From assembly GCA_024123915.1 (NCBI GenBank), contig CP099650.1:2356001-2420000 (forward strand): a stretch of 64,000 nucleotides of DNA, in the 5' to 3' direction. A model generated the notes under the pieces. It did no database searches. It was given only the letters and a program-made list of their open reading frames with translations, and was not told the origin of the DNA. Below are positions 35,638-45,990 of this stretch, piece after piece. The position numbers and the translations under genes are program-made. This DNA is from Oxalobacteraceae bacterium OTU3CAMAD1. GTDB lineage: Bacteria; Pseudomonadota; Gammaproteobacteria; Burkholderiales; Burkholderiaceae_D. The first letter of the stretch is position 1. Every line of letters begins with the position of its first letter.

Positions 35638-36858
35638 ATGGAAGCTCTTTTCTGCAAACCGTCCCTGCGGACGGCCGGGGCAGCAGCCCTGATCACCGCA
35701 ACCGTGCTCGTATCCGGTTGCTCCAAATCCACGCCCGCAGCACCTCAAACGCAGGTGGCGGAAGTGGGCGTTTTTAAGGTGGCGCCGCAAGCGCTGCAGA
35801 TCACGACCGAACTGCCGGGCCGCACCGCCGCCTTCCAGGTGGCCGAAGTGCGCCCGCAGGTCAACGGACTGATACAAAAACGCCTGTTCGTCGAGGGCGC
35901 CGACGTCAAGGCCGGCACCGCCCTCTATCAGATCGATCCGTCGCTGTACCAGGCCAGCGTCAACTCGGCCAAGGCGGCCCTGGCCAAGGCCAAGGCCAGC
36001 GTGCTGACCAGCGGCCCCAAAGTCTCCCGTTATAAAGAGCTGGTCGCCATCGAAGGCGTCAGCCGCCAGGACTACGAGGACGCCGTCGCCGCCGACGCCC
36101 AGGCCAAGGCCGATGTGGCATCGGCCGCCGCCGCGCTGGAAGAGGCGCAGATCAATCTGCGCTACACCCACGTGTACGCGCCGATCAGCGGCCGGATCAG
36201 CCGTTCGACGGTGACCCCGGGCGCGCTGGTGACCGCCAACCAGACCGACGCGCTGACCACCGTGCAGCAACTCGACCCGATCTACGTCGATATCACGCAA
36301 TCGAGCGAAGACCTGCTGCGCCTCAAGCGCGACATGGAAAACGGCAGCCTGAAACAATCGGGCCAGGCCAAGGTCACCCTGATGCTGGCCGACGGCAGCA
36401 AGTACGCGCAGGAAGGCAAGCTGCAGTTCTCCGGCGTCTCGGTCGACACCAGCACCGGCAACGTGGTGCTGCGCGCCTTGTTCCCGAATCCTAAGAACGA
36501 TCTGCTGCCGGGCATGTTCGTGCGCGCGGTGGTGGAGGCCGGGGTCGACGAGCAGGCCATCGCCGTGCCGCAGCAGGGCGTGAGCCGCAACCAGAAGGGC
36601 CAGGCCACCGCGCTGGTGCTCAACACGCAGGGCAAGGTCGAACAGCGCGTGCTGGTCACCTCCGGCACCCAGGGCGACAAATGGCTGGTCAAATCCGGCC
36701 TGGCCGCAGGCGACCTGCTGATCGTCGAGGGCCTGCAAAAAGTCAAACCGGGCGCGCCGGCCAAGGTGGCCGCAGCCGCCCCCGCCGCCGCTCCTGGCTC
36801 CGCACCGGGCACGCCAGCCGCCGCCGCAGCCACTCCCGCCGCCAAAAGCGCGCACTAA
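35638..36858 (+). CDS. RND efflux periplasmic adaptor subunit (AcrA/MexA type)
   Basis: 406-residue membrane fusion protein. It is a lipoprotein with lipobox VSGC after an N-terminal signal, then a lipoyl/barrel-sandwich domain (GADVKAGTALYQIDP), a coiled-coil hairpin and a beta-barrel ending in a Pro/Ala-rich tail. It connects the inner-membrane pump and outer-membrane channel of a tripartite multidrug pump. ATG at 35638 (MEALFCKP) is taken in preference to upstream in-frame codons because the operator lies just upstream of it. Confidence 0.9.
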   Translation: MEALFCKPSLRTAGAAALITATVLVSGCSKSTPAAPQTQVAEVGVFKVAPQALQITTELPGRTAAFQVAEVRPQVNGLIQKRLFVEGADVKAGTALYQIDPSLYQASVNSAKAALAKAKASVLTSGPKVSRYKELVAIEGVSRQDYEDAVAADAQAKADVASAAAALEEAQINLRYTHVYAPISGRISRSTVTPGALVTANQTDALTTVQQLDPIYVDITQSSEDLLRLKRDMENGSLKQSGQAKVTLMLADGSKYAQEGKLQFSGVSVDTSTGNVVLRALFPNPKNDLLPGMFVRAVVEAGVDEQAIAVPQQGVSRNQKGQATALVLNTQGKVEQRVLVTSGTQGDKWLVKSGLAAGDLLIVEGLQKVKPGAPAKVAAAAPAAAPGSAPGTPAAAAATPAAKSAH

Positions 36859-36873
36859 GACGGGAGCCAGCTT

Positions 36874-39800
36874 ATGTCACGCTTCTTTATTGACCGCCCC
36901 ATCTTCGCGTGGGTGATCGCCATTGTGATCATGCTCGGCGGGATACTCGCGATCATGGGACTGCCGATCGCGCAGTACCCTAGCATCGCGCCGCCATCGA
37001 TCTCGATCTCCGGTTCCTATCCGGGCGCCTCGGCTAAAACCGTGGAGGACGCCGTCACCCAGGTCATCGAACAAAAGATGAAGGGTATCGACGGCCTGCG
37101 CTACATGAACTCGTCGAGCGATTCGACCGGCGGCATCAGCATCACGCTGACCTTCCGCAGCGGCACCAATCCCGACATCGCGCAGGTGCAGGTGCAGAAC
37201 AAGCTGCAACTGGCCACGCCGCTGCTGCCGGCCGCCGTCACCCAACAGGGCCTGGTGGTCAGCAAGGCCACCAAGAACTTCATGATGGTGCTCGGCTTTA
37301 TCTCCGAGGACGGCAGCATGAAGCAGGCCGACCTGGGCGACTATGTGGCCGCCAACGTCATCGATCCGATCAGCCGCGTCGAAGGCGTGGGCGATGTCAC
37401 CGCCTTCGGTTCGCAGTACGCCATGCGCATCTGGCTCGACCCGGCCAAGCTGCAAAGCTATCAACTGACGCCGGCCGACGTCACCGCCGCCATCACCGCG
37501 CAAAACACCGAGGTCTCCGCCGGTGAACTGGGCGGCCTGCCGGCCGCCAAGGGCCAGCAACTGAACGCCACGGTGTCGGCGCAAAGCCGCCTGCAGACGG
37601 CCGAACAATTTGGCGCGATCCTGCTGAAAACCTCCGCCAACGGCGCCACCGTGCACTTGCGCGACGTCGCCAAAATGGAACTGGGCAGCGAGAACTACGC
37701 CGTGCTGTCGCGCTACAACGGCAACGCCGCCACCGGTATGGCCATCAAACTGGCCACCGGCGCCAACGCGCTCGATACCGCCACCGCCGTCAAGGCCAAG
37801 GTCGCGGAACTGGAAAAACTGTTCCCGCCCGGGATGAAGGCCGTCATCGCCTTCGACACCACGCCGTTCGTCAAGATCTCGATCGAGGAAGTCGTCAAGA
37901 CCCTGATCGAGGCGATCGTGCTGGTGTTCCTGGTGATGTACCTGTTCCTGCAAAACTTCCGCGCCACCCTGATCCCGACGATGGCCGTGCCGGTCGTGCT
38001 GCTGGGGACCTTCGCCATCCTGTCGGTGCTTGGGTATTCGATCAACACACTAACGATGTTCGCGGTGGTGCTGGCGATCGGCTTGCTGGTCGATGACGCC
38101 ATCGTGGTGGTGGAAAACGTCGAGCGGGTGATGACGGAGGAGGGCTTGTCGCCGCTCGAGGCCACCCGTAAATCGATGACGCAGATTAGTGGCGCGCTGG
38201 TCGGCATCGCCATGGTGCTGTCGGCGGTGTTCGTGCCGATGGCCTTCTTCGGCGGTTCCACCGGCGTGATTTACCGCCAGTTCTCGATCACGATCGTCTC
38301 GGCGATGGTGTTGTCGGTGATCGTGGCGATGGTGTTTACGCCGGCGCTGTGCGCCACCTTGCTCAAGCCTGTGCCGAAAGGCCACACGGCGATCAACACC
38401 GGTTTCTTCGGCTGGTTCAACCGCACCTTCGAGAAGAGCAGCCATAAGTACGAAGGCTTCGTCGGCAAGATCCTCAATCGCGGCGGCCGCTCGCTGGTGG
38501 TGTACGCGCTGATCCTCGGCGTGCTGGCCTTCGTGTTCATGCGCCTGCCGACCTCCTTCCTGCCGGAAGAGGACCAGGGCGTGCTGTTCACGCAGATACA
38601 GCTGCCGACCGGCGCCACCCAGGAGCGCACGCTCAAGGTGATCGAAAAGGTCGAACAGCACTTCATGAACAACGAGAAGGAATCCGTCGCTTCGGTGTTC
38701 GCGGTGGCCGGCTTCAGCTTCGCCGGTAACGGCCAGAATACCGGTATCGCCTTCGTCCGCATGAAGGACTGGTCGGAGCGCAAGGGCGCCGACCACGCCG
38801 TCAACGCCATCGTCGGCCGCGCCATGGGTGCGTTCTCGCAGATCAAGGATGCGATGGTGTTCGCCTTCGCTCCTCCGGCCGTGCTGGAACTGGGTAACGC
38901 CTCCGGTTTCGACTTGCAGCTGCAGGACACGGGCGGCGTCGGTCACGAGGCTTTGATGGCCGCGCGTAACCAGATGCTGGGCATGGCCTCGCAGAGCAAG
39001 GTGCTGGTCGGCGTACGTCCGAACGGCCAGGAAGACACGCCGCAGTACAAGATCACGGTCGACCAGCAGAAAGCCATCGCGCTTGGCCTGACCGTGGCCA
39101 ACGTCAACCAGGTGTTGAGTAACGCCTGGGGTAGCGCCTACGTCAACGACTTCGTCGACCGTGGCCGCGTGAAGAAGGTGTACCTGCAAGGCCAGGCCGA
39201 ATCGCGCATGGCGCCGGAAGACCTGAAGAAGTGGTTCGTCCGTAACGCCGACGGCGAGATGGTGCCTTTCTCGGCCTTCTCGACCGGCGAGTGGATTTAC
39301 GCCTCGCCGCGCCTGGAGCGCTACAACGGTCTGTCGTCGAGCGAGATCCTGGGCGCTCCGGCGCCGGGCCAGAGCTCGGGTACGGCGATGGCCGAAATCG
39401 AAGCCCTGGCGAAGAAGCTCCCGCCGGGTATCGGCTACGAGTGGACCGGCCTGTCGCTGGAAGAGCGCGACTCCGGCTCGCAAACCCTGGCGCTGTACGG
39501 CATCTCGATCCTGATCGTGTTCCTGTGCCTGGCCGCGCTGTATGAAAGCTGGTCGATTCCGTTCTCGGTGCTGCTGATCGTGCCGCTGGGCGTGGTCGGC
39601 GCGGTGCTGGCGACGTTCCTGTTTAAATTGTCGAACGACGTGTACTTCCAGGTCGGCCTGCTGACCGTGGTCGGCCTGGCGGCGAAGAACGCGATTCTGA
39701 TCGTGGAATTCGCCAAGGACCTGCAGGAGCAAGGCGTCGAACTGCGTGATGCGACCTTGCAGGCGGTGCGCCAGCGTCTTCGTCCGATTTTGATGACGTC

Positions 39801-40017
39801 GATCGCTTTCGGTCTGGGCGTGCTGCCGCTGGCGATCAGCAGCGGCGCCGGTTCGGGCAGCCAGAACGCCATCGGTATCGGCGTGCTGGGCGGGATGCTG
39901 ACGTCCACGTTCCTCGGCATCTTCTTCGTACCGCTGTTCTTTGTGCTGGTGCGCGGCTTCTTCAGCAAGAAGAAGGTCACGCCACCGGCGCCAACCTCGC
40001 AATTGGAGGCGCATTAA
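36874..40017 (+). CDS. RND efflux inner-membrane transporter (AcrB/MexB type, HAE1)
   Basis: 1047-residue proton-driven multidrug pump, normal length for the HAE1 family, with 12 predicted TM helices. The proton-relay Asp-Asp pair is in [13 protein letters not shown] and the relay Lys in [12 protein letters not shown]. Fifteen bases separate it from the adaptor gene. It captures amphipathic drugs from the periplasm and exports them through the outer-membrane factor encoded next. Confidence 0.95.
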   Translation: MSRFFIDRPIFAWVIAIVIMLGGILAIMGLPIAQYPSIAPPSISISGSYPGASAKTVEDAVTQVIEQKMKGIDGLRYMNSSSDSTGGISITLTFRSGTNPDIAQVQVQNKLQLATPLLPAAVTQQGLVVSKATKNFMMVLGFISEDGSMKQADLGDYVAANVIDPISRVEGVGDVTAFGSQYAMRIWLDPAKLQSYQLTPADVTAAITAQNTEVSAGELGGLPAAKGQQLNATVSAQSRLQTAEQFGAILLKTSANGATVHLRDVAKMELGSENYAVLSRYNGNAATGMAIKLATGANALDTATAVKAKVAELEKLFPPGMKAVIAFDTTPFVKISIEEVVKTLIEAIVLVFLVMYLFLQNFRATLIPTMAVPVVLLGTFAILSVLGYSINTLTMFAVVLAIGLLVDDAIVVVENVERVMTEEGLSPLEATRKSMTQISGALVGIAMVLSAVFVPMAFFGGSTGVIYRQFSITIVSAMVLSVIVAMVFTPALCATLLKPVPKGHTAINTGFFGWFNRTFEKSSHKYEGFVGKILNRGGRSLVVYALILGVLAFVFMRLPTSFLPEEDQGVLFTQIQLPTGATQERTLKVIEKVEQHFMNNEKESVASVFAVAGFSFAGNGQNTGIAFVRMKDWSERKGADHAVNAIVGRAMGAFSQIKDAMVFAFAPPAVLELGNASGFDLQLQDTGGVGHEALMAARNQMLGMASQSKVLVGVRPNGQEDTPQYKITVDQQKAIALGLTVANVNQVLSNAWGSAYVNDFVDRGRVKKVYLQGQAESRMAPEDLKKWFVRNADGEMVPFSAFSTGEWIYASPRLERYNGLSSSEILGAPAPGQSSGTAMAEIEALAKKLPPGIGYEWTGLSLEERDSGSQTLALYGISILIVFLCLAALYESWSIPFSVLLIVPLGVVGAVLATFLFKLSNDVYFQVGLLTVVGLAAKNAILIVEFAKDLQEQGVELRDATLQAVRQRLRPILMTSIAFGLGVLPLAISSGAGSGSQNAIGIGVLGGMLTSTFLGIFFVPLFFVLVRGFFSKKKVTPPAPTSQLEAH

Positions 40018-40019
40018 TC

Positions 40020-41477
40020 ATGAAAATCATGCATAAGTCTTTAATCACCATGGCGTCGCTGGCGCTGCTGGCCGGTTGCAGCCTGGCGCCGACGTATGAG
40101 CGTCCGGCCGCCCCGGTGGGGCAGGCCTGGCCCGCCGGCGAAGCGTATAAAGGCGTGCCGCCGGCCGCCGCCGACGCCAAGCCGGTGTCGGAAATCCAAT
40201 GGCGCGAGTACTTCGCCGACGAACGCCTGCGCAAGGTGATCGAGCTGGCGCTGGCCAACAACCGCGACCTGCGCGTCTCGGCGCTCAATATCGAGCGCGC
40301 CCGCGCCGAGTACAACATCCAGACGGCGGCGCTGCTGCCGAAGGTGAATGCGGGTGTCAGCCAGAGCGCCAGCCGCACGCCCGCCAATATGACCGGCACC
40401 GGCGAGGCGGCCATCGTGCGCCAGTATAGCGGCGGGCTGTCGATGCCGTCGTATGAGCTGGACTTCTTCGGCAAGGTGCGCAACGCCTCCGAAGCGGGCT
40501 TGCAGACCTACCTGGGCACCGAGGAGGCGCGCCGCACGCAGCAAATCAGCCTGGTGGCCGAAGTGGCCAACGCCTATCTGACCCTGACGGCCGACCAGCA
40601 GCGTCTGAAGCTGGCGGCGGAAACCTTGAGCAGCCAACAGATCACCTATGATTTGAGCCGCAAGCGCTTCGAGAACGGCGTCACCTCCGGCGTCGACATG
40701 TACGACGCCGAGACCAGCGTGCAGGCCGCGCGCAACGACGTCGCCACCTACACCGCGCAGGTGGCGCTGGACCAGAACGCGCTGAACCTGCTGGTGGGCG
40801 GCGCCGTGCCGGCAGACCTGCTGCCGGCCGACGAACTCAATCCGGTCACGCAACTGGCCGCGATTCCGGCCGGACTGCCGTCCGACCTGCTGCGCAACCG
40901 TCCCGACGTGCAGCAGGCCGAGCGCACGCTGCGCGCCGCCAACGCCAACATCGGCGTGGCGCGCGCCGCCTTCTTCCCCAGTATTTCGCTGACGGCGTCC
41001 GGCGGCAGCGCGAGCCGCAACCTGTCCGGATTGTTCAAATCCGGTTCGGGCACGTGGAGCTTCCTGCCGCAGGTCACCTTGCCGATCTTTGATGGCGGCG
41101 TCAATCGCGCCAATCTGAGCATCGCCAAGACGGACCGCGACATCTATGTGGCGCAGTACGAGAAGGCGATCCAGGTCGCCTTCCGCGAGGTGGCCGACGC
41201 CTTGGCCACGCGCGGCACCATCGACGAGCGTCTGGCGTCGCAGCAGGCCCTGGTGGATGCGGCGGAAAAGAGCTTCAAGATCAACGACGCCCGTTACCGC
41301 AAGGGCGCCGATACGTATCTGAACGCGCTGGTATCGCAGCGCGCGCTGTATTCGGCCCAGCAGGGCTTGATCAGCACGCGCCTGAACCAGACCAGCAACG
41401 CCGTCACCCTGTACAAGGTGCTCGGCGGCGGTTGGCAACCTGAGGTTGCTCAACAAGGCAATCCACCGCGCGGCTAG
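40020..41477 (+). CDS. outer membrane efflux channel (OprM/NodT type)
   Basis: 485-residue outer-membrane factor lipoprotein. The signal peptide ends in lipobox LAGC, and the body has the duplicated OEP helical repeats with heptad-rich stretches. It completes the tripartite pump and begins 2 bases after the pump gene stop, so the three genes form one operon. A TetR-family gene follows 145 bases later. Confidence 0.93.
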   Translation: MKIMHKSLITMASLALLAGCSLAPTYERPAAPVGQAWPAGEAYKGVPPAAADAKPVSEIQWREYFADERLRKVIELALANNRDLRVSALNIERARAEYNIQTAALLPKVNAGVSQSASRTPANMTGTGEAAIVRQYSGGLSMPSYELDFFGKVRNASEAGLQTYLGTEEARRTQQISLVAEVANAYLTLTADQQRLKLAAETLSSQQITYDLSRKRFENGVTSGVDMYDAETSVQAARNDVATYTAQVALDQNALNLLVGGAVPADLLPADELNPVTQLAAIPAGLPSDLLRNRPDVQQAERTLRAANANIGVARAAFFPSISLTASGGSASRNLSGLFKSGSGTWSFLPQVTLPIFDGGVNRANLSIAKTDRDIYVAQYEKAIQVAFREVADALATRGTIDERLASQQALVDAAEKSFKINDARYRKGADTYLNALVSQRALYSAQQGLISTRLNQTSNAVTLYKVLGGGWQPEVAQQGNPPRG

Positions 41478-41622
41478 ACTTCTGCAAGCGGGCGGTGGGC
41501 GCGGCGGCCATTTCACACGGCTGTTGCGTGCCCGCCGCATCGACCCAAGGGTGGATTGACAAACCCGGTCGGCATCGCCACAGTTCCGCACCTAGGCATA
41601 GAGAGAGACCCAAGGACACGAC

Positions 41623-42234
41623 ATGACTACCCCCGCAAAACGACGCACCGACCCGGAACGTGCGCAGAACCGCCGCAACCAGGTGCTGGAGGCGGCGGCC
41701 GTGTGCTTCTCGCGCAGTGGCTTTCACGGCGCCAGCATGTCCGAAATTTCCAAGCAGGCCGGCATGAGCGCCGGCCATATCTACAATTACTTCGACAGCA
41801 AGGACGCCATCATCATGGCGATCGTCGAACGCGAGAGCGAGTATGTCACCGGGCTGCTGGTCGACTTGCAGATGCGCGACGATCCCTTGCAAGCCATGAT
41901 CGACGATGCGCGCCGCCATATCGACGAGACTCTCGATCCGCAGCCGTGGCATATGCCGCTGGAGATGTACGCGGAAGCCTCGCGCAATCCGGTGATCGCG
42001 GACAAACTGCGCGTGCATGAGGAAAATTCGCGCATCCAGCTGCGCAAGCTGGTCAAGGAGGGACGGGAGCGCCGCAATCTGCCGGTGGACGACGAACTGA
42101 TTGACGGCCGCGTCGACACCATCGTCTCGTACTTTCAGGGTTTGCCCATTCGCGCGCTGAACCGCCCGAATATGAACCGCGAGGCTTTGGCCGAATCCTT
42201 CCGTGTCGCGATGACGGCGCTGTTGATGACCTGA
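41623..42234 (+). CDS. TetR-family repressor of the RND efflux operon
   Basis: 203-residue regulator. The N-terminal HTH (ASMSEISKQAGMSAGHIYNYFDSKDAII) is of the AcrR/TetR type; the C-terminal half is a ligand-binding helical domain. It lies directly after the pump genes on the same strand. It likely binds the palindrome at 35581-35598 and is induced by pump substrates. A terminator follows. Confidence 0.85.
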   Translation: MTTPAKRRTDPERAQNRRNQVLEAAAVCFSRSGFHGASMSEISKQAGMSAGHIYNYFDSKDAIIMAIVERESEYVTGLLVDLQMRDDPLQAMIDDARRHIDETLDPQPWHMPLEMYAEASRNPVIADKLRVHEENSRIQLRKLVKEGRERRNLPVDDELIDGRVDTIVSYFQGLPIRALNRPNMNREALAESFRVAMTALLMT

Positions 42235-42265
42235 TTCGGCCGAACGAATTTGTCTCGTAGTGTTT

Positions 42266-42290
42266 CCGGCCGAGCAGGCCGGTTTTTGTT
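42266..42290 (+). terminator. rho-independent terminator after the TetR gene
   Basis: CCGGCC (42266-42271) and GGCCGG (42277-42282) form a GC-rich 6-bp stem with a 5-base loop, followed by TTTTTG. It ends the efflux-regulator transcript. Confidence 0.75.
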
Positions 42291-42332
42291 GTTGTACCAT
42301 GGCTGATCTCCCATTCCAGCCATCGGAGCATC

Positions 42333-43040
42333 ATGACTTCCTACGTTATTCCCGCCCACGACATCGTCGGCCTGCCGGTCGCCGGCACCACCGATCTCTT
42401 TCCCGTTCGCCGCGTCTACTGCGTCGGCCGCAACTACGCCGCCCACGCGCGCGAGATGGGCTATGACCCGGATCGCGAACCGCCGTTCTTCTTCTGCAAG
42501 CCCAATGACGCACAGGCGCTGGTGCCGGTCGCGCCGGGGCAGGTGGCCGAGCTGCCGTATCCGCAAGTGACCAGCAACCTGCACTACGAGTGCGAACTGG
42601 TGGTCGCCATCGGCAAGGGCGGTAGCGACATCGCCGTGGAAGACGCGGCGCAGCACATCTTCGGCTACGCGGTGGGATTGGACATGACGCGGCGCGATTT
42701 GCAGTTCAAGATGCGCGACGCCGGCCGGCCATGGGAAATCGGCAAAGCCTTCGACTACTCCGCGCCGATCGGCGTGATCCACCGCGCCGCCGAAGCCGGC
42801 GATATAGGTCACGCCGCGATACAGCTGGACGTCGACGGCGTGACCAAGCAGTCGGCCACCATCGATCATCTGATCTGGTCGATCAGCGAAACCATCGCCA
42901 ATTTATCGACCTTGTTCGCGCTGGCGCCCGGCGACCTGATTTTCACCGGCACGCCGGAAGGCGTGGGCGCAGTGGTGCGCGGGCAGACGCTGACCGGCAA
43001 GGTCGACGGCCTGTCCGGCATCGCCGTCAAATTGGTGTAA
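42333..43040 (+). CDS. fumarylacetoacetate hydrolase family protein
   Basis: 235-residue FAH-domain protein. The metal-binding acidic residues are seen in HYECELVVAIG (Glu-x-Glu) and in LDMTRRDLQ, and the C-terminal TPEGVGAV loop is standard. The family includes 4-oxalocrotonate decarboxylase-like hydrolases/isomerases and acylpyruvases; the exact substrate cannot be read from sequence. It starts at ATG 42333 (MTSYVIPAHD) and is convergent with the sirtuin gene, 5 bases away. Confidence 0.85.
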   Translation: MTSYVIPAHDIVGLPVAGTTDLFPVRRVYCVGRNYAAHAREMGYDPDREPPFFFCKPNDAQALVPVAPGQVAELPYPQVTSNLHYECELVVAIGKGGSDIAVEDAAQHIFGYAVGLDMTRRDLQFKMRDAGRPWEIGKAFDYSAPIGVIHRAAEAGDIGHAAIQLDVDGVTKQSATIDHLIWSISETIANLSTLFALAPGDLIFTGTPEGVGAVVRGQTLTGKVDGLSGIAVKLV

Positions 43041-43045
43041 ATCGT

Positions 43046-43882
43046 TTAGAGCAGGGCGTCGATGGCGGCCAGGCCGGCCAGGGCGCCCATCGGCAGGCCG
43101 ACATCGTGCGTGCTTGCCACCTGCGGTTCGCGCGGATTGATGCGTATCATGCGGCCGCCGTGCTGCTGGATCACGCGCTGGCCGAAATGGCGCACCGACG
43201 GTATCGCCACGCCGGCGCCCAGTTCCACGACCAGCGGCCGCCGGGCTTTTTCCAGCAGCGCAGTCAAACGCCTCTGCTGCATCGCCGAGCGGCGTTCGTT
43301 CCAGCCCCAGTCGCCGAACATCAGGATGTTCGGCCGCGCCAGCGTGCCGCAGCGCGCACAGGTCGGCGGCTGGTTCAGTAGCCGGCAGGCGTCGTTGTCC
43401 ACCTCCGGTCGAAAATCGTCGGCGCTCCAGATCTCGCCGTCGCAGGGCGTCAGGCATTGCAGGTGATGAATGGAGCCGTGGCATTCGTAGAGTCGCTGCG
43501 GATCGAAGCCGGCGCGCTGGAATTGGCCGTCGACGTTGCTGGTGAAAATGCCGTAGCCGTGGTCCATGCGGGCGCCCCAGTCCTTGAGCACGGCGAAGCC
43601 GGCGTGCGGCGCGGTGTCTCGGTACAGTTTGAGGCGATGGCCGTAGAAACCCCACGCCAGCGACGGATCGGCGCGGAACGTGTCCGGCGAGGCGACGCTG
43701 GTGAATTCCATCCGCGCGCGGGCGAGGGCGGGGTAGGCCTGCCAGAAGCCCTGGTTGCCGCGAAAATCCGGCAAACCGGAATCGACGCCCATGCCGGCGC
43801 CGGCGGCGATAAGGAGCAGATCGGCGTCGGAGACCAGGGCGGCGGCTTGCTCGATCAGGTGGGTGGTTGGCTGTTCGGACAT
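43046..43882 (-). CDS. SIR2-family NAD-dependent deacylase
   Basis: 278-residue sirtuin. The NAD-binding motif [15 protein letters not shown], catalytic His in [11 protein letters not shown] and a zinc-type Cys set (Cys in HLQC, TPCDG and PTCARCG) are present. It would remove acyl groups from lysines. ATG at 43882 (MSEQPTTHL) is chosen; the preceding in-frame sequence looks non-coding. It stands alone between the FAH-family gene and tRNA-Pro. Confidence 0.88.
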   Translation of the reverse strand: MSEQPTTHLIEQAAALVSDADLLLIAAGAGMGVDSGLPDFRGNQGFWQAYPALARARMEFTSVASPDTFRADPSLAWGFYGHRLKLYRDTAPHAGFAVLKDWGARMDHGYGIFTSNVDGQFQRAGFDPQRLYECHGSIHHLQCLTPCDGEIWSADDFRPEVDNDACRLLNQPPTCARCGTLARPNILMFGDWGWNERRSAMQQRRLTALLEKARRPLVVELGAGVAIPSVRHFGQRVIQQHGGRMIRINPREPQVASTHDVGLPMGALAGLAAIDALL

Positions 43883-43982
43883 GGCGGATATCTTAGCCGT
43901 GTACGGGAGGGAATTCCATGCCACTGTGGCGCAAAGCAAACATGACAAATACTTAAAGCGGCTGCTATAATTGCGAATTCGT

Positions 43983-44059
<77 letters not shown>

Positions 44060-44076
44060 ATAGATTCAAGAACTTA

Positions 44077-44101
44077 GGCTCATCTTCGGATGGGCCTTTT
44101 T
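44077..44101 (+). terminator. terminator after tRNA-Pro
   Basis: GGCTCATC and GATGGGCC pair (one G-T wobble) around a TTCG tetraloop and are followed by a T-run. It ends the tRNA transcript. A degraded copy lies at 44908. Confidence 0.85.
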
Positions 44102-44144
44102 CTTTGGATCGCCCATACATCTGAGGTTGTAGCCTTTCATGTGC

Positions 44145-44495
44145 TCAGCCTATCAATTCATCGGGTGAGTGCGCACTGAGCCAGTCCGCCAGCGCGTCAT
44201 CGACTCTCGTCTGCCAGCCTGGGCCTGTTGCCCGGAAGCGGCTGACGATTTCCGGCGACAGGCGGATGGTGATCCGTTCTTTTATTGCAGCTTTCTGCGG
44301 CCCGCGCTCACCGGGTCTGCGCTTCAAGGCAACCAGGTTTTGATAAGTCCCGGCGTCGAAGAATTCCTTCGCCGCCTTCGCTTGCTGAAAATCGCCAGCG
44401 GACCATTCCGGATTGTCTGGATCGGCAGCGATGCCGGCGTTGATCTGAGCATCCTCTGCCTTGGTTGGCGGAATGATTTTAGGCTTGGGTTTCAT
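44145..44495 (-). CDS. brnA: BrnA antitoxin
   Basis: 116-residue antitoxin of the BrnA/CopG-like family. The C-terminal ribbon-helix-helix (RITIRLSPEIVSRFRATGPGWQTRVDDAL) is nearly the family consensus. It overlaps the toxin gene by 17 bases and is downstream of it on the minus strand, the usual BrnT-BrnA order. It would neutralise BrnT and repress the operon at the inverted repeat upstream of brnT. Confidence 0.9.
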   Translation of the reverse strand: MKPKPKIIPPTKAEDAQINAGIAADPDNPEWSAGDFQQAKAAKEFFDAGTYQNLVALKRRPGERGPQKAAIKERITIRLSPEIVSRFRATGPGWQTRVDDALADWLSAHSPDELIG

Positions 44496-44748
44496 ATTCC
44501 TTCACCTCCCTACGGTTGGCCTTTCGAAGGCTGATGATGCGCACAGCTGTTTCACGGAGAGAGAAGACCATCACGTATAAGCGATTCCCGATCGGACCTA
44601 TTGAGACGAGCCGAGGTTCACGGTAGTCATTGCGGCTATCGACGCGAACGATAGCGTGCTCCCAGTCAAAGCCTTCTGCGATATCGAACCACACGCCGTG
44701 CTTGGCCACGTTCTGGGCTAGCTTCTTTGGATCATGCGTGTAGTTCAT
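44479..44748 (-). CDS. brnT: BrnT ribonuclease toxin
   Basis: 89-residue BrnT-family toxin. Conserved features include KLAQNVAKHGVWFDIA near the N-terminus and RIISLRKANRREVKEYE at the C-terminus. It would cleave RNA when BrnA is depleted. It is the first gene of the pair and is preceded by an operator-like inverted repeat. The pair lies between tRNA-Pro and a degraded tRNA copy. Confidence 0.9.
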   Translation of the reverse strand: MNYTHDPKKLAQNVAKHGVWFDIAEGFDWEHAIVRVDSRNDYREPRLVSIGPIGNRLYVMVFSLRETAVRIISLRKANRREVKEYETQA

Positions 44749-44754
44749 GGTTTA

Positions 44755-44799
44755 TTGTATGTACGAATAAACTGGGTGTCAATTTATTCGTGCGTACAA
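44755..44799. promoter_or_regulatory. inverted repeat operator upstream of brnT
   Basis: Arms TTGTATGTACGAATAAA (44755-44771) and TTTATTCGTGCGTACAA (44783-44799) match at 15 of 17 positions around an 11-base spacer. The position directly upstream of the toxin start fits autorepression by BrnA; that link is inferred. Confidence 0.65.
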
Positions 44800-44813
44800 A
44801 TAAATGCGATACG

Positions 44814-44890
44814 CCGGGCTTGGCGTAGCCTGGTAGCGTACGTGCATGGGGTGCACAGGTGCGGAGGTGCGAATCCTCTCGCCCCGACCA
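44814..44890 (+). pseudogene. degenerate tRNA-Pro copy
   Basis: 77-nt sequence largely identical to the functional tRNA at 43983, including the anticodon arm ATGGGGT and 3' CGCCCCGACCA. It has acceptor mismatches (CCGGGCT against CGCCCCG pairs at 5 of 7 positions), a broken anticodon-stem end pair (GCACA) and a changed T-loop (TGCGAAT), so it is unlikely to be a functional tRNA. The similarity continues into the downstream terminator. Confidence 0.8.
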
Positions 44891-44907
44891 ATAGATTCAA
44901 TGACTTA

Positions 44908-44932
44908 GGCCAATCTTCGGATTGACCTTTTT
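44908..44932 (+). terminator. degraded copy of the tRNA terminator
   Basis: GGCCAATC and GATTGACC pair with one mismatch around TTCG, followed by T residues. It corresponds to the terminator at 44077 and shows the duplication extends past the tRNA. Confidence 0.65.
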
Positions 44933-44972
44933 CTTGTCTGCGATAATTCGCGTCATCGCAGCGGAACGCCTG

Positions 44973-45134
44973 TTACATGACTTTGCCGGTGTGAACCGGC
45001 AGCGAGATATCACGCTCCGAATAGGCGACAACGATCGTCATCAGAACGACGCAAATTAGCACGACTGCGATCTTGAGTTTGCGGTTGGTCGCGGCACGCA
45101 GGCGTGCTGCCGCATCGGTGGAGAGGATGGCCAT
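44973..45134 (-). CDS. small single-pass membrane protein, hypothetical
   Basis: 53-residue putative protein from ATG 45134 (MAILSTDAAARL). It has a basic region followed by one TM helix (KIAVVLICVVLMTIVVAYS). It has no recognisable family and only a weak ribosome-binding sequence; it could be an unexpressed ORF. Confidence 0.4.
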   Translation of the reverse strand: MAILSTDAAARLRAATNRKLKIAVVLICVVLMTIVVAYSERDISLPVHTGKVM

Positions 45135-45209
45135 AGTCTCAGATTGTTGTTTAAATTTATTCTGAAATTGTATAGCGGAAACTCTCAGTGGCAAAACAAT
45201 ATCGCTGTT

Positions 45210-45794
45210 TCAGGAGTAATTTCGAATTCTTTGCGGCAATTTTGCGACAGAAAAGGCATACCCGACCATGCCCAGCCCGGCCAGCAGCATCACGTACGTC
45301 TGCGGCTCAGGTACTGGTGGTGGTAAGACTAAGAAATCCGGCGCCACAACGGACCCCAAATAAAAGGCGTCAAGTGGTGGCCGGCCGCCTTGGTAATCAG
45401 GCGCGAAGAGCATATAGGTAATGGGTACCGGGTTGGCGGCGGGCGGTGCATCCGTGGTGAAAGAAAAACCCGACACCGCATTTGTATCGTCAGAGCCGAT
45501 GAGTCCCCAGCCAAAGTAGGTGACGGGAGGAAAAAGGTCGTCATGGTTTGGATTGACCCCGACGTAGGTATTGAAATTCCACGCACCGGGACTGTTGAAC
45601 GAGATCGGGTGCAAGTCAAAGGTTGCGCCGTTACTTTTTACTAGTATCAATACCTCCTCCACCGGGTAGTCCGATGCCGAGAGTTCGTAGCTGTAAGTGT
45701 AGAGGCCGTTCTCAAAGCTGACGGTACCCTTGAGGTCTGCCGCCGAGGCGCCCATCAAGGTGAAAAAGGCGAGTATTGCGAACATGCGTTTCAT
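45210..45794 (-). CDS. PEP-CTERM sorting domain protein
   Basis: 194-residue exported protein. It has an N-terminal signal peptide (FAILAFFTLMGASA) and a C-terminal PEP-CTERM signal: VPEPQTYVMLLAGLGMVGYAF followed by basic residues (KLPQRIR), the exosortase recognition pattern. The central domain is beta-rich and of unknown function. It would be anchored and released at the surface by an exosortase not encoded here. The gene looks less GC-rich than its neighbours. Confidence 0.8.
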   Translation of the reverse strand: MKRMFAILAFFTLMGASAADLKGTVSFENGLYTYSYELSASDYPVEEVLILVKSNGATFDLHPISFNSPGAWNFNTYVGVNPNHDDLFPPVTYFGWGLIGSDDTNAVSGFSFTTDAPPAANPVPITYMLFAPDYQGGRPPLDAFYLGSVVAPDFLVLPPPVPEPQTYVMLLAGLGMVGYAFSVAKLPQRIRNYS

Positions 45795-45990
45795 GAAATT
45801 TCTCCAGGCAATGGTTGAACGATGTGCGACACGGGCGCTCCGTCCAAGCTTGCCAGGGAAGCGCAGTTCGACTATACATTGAATATAAAATTACAATATA
45901 AGAAGAGTCCTGATCTGCTGAGGGGCGTCGTGCCATCGCCCTCAAACCGGCGCCGCGCGCCGAGGCCGACAACCGGCTTCCACAGCCTCG

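Noticed and set aside
44814..44890. Second functional tRNA-Pro
   Set aside because: Acceptor, anticodon-stem and T-loop changes break the cloverleaf.
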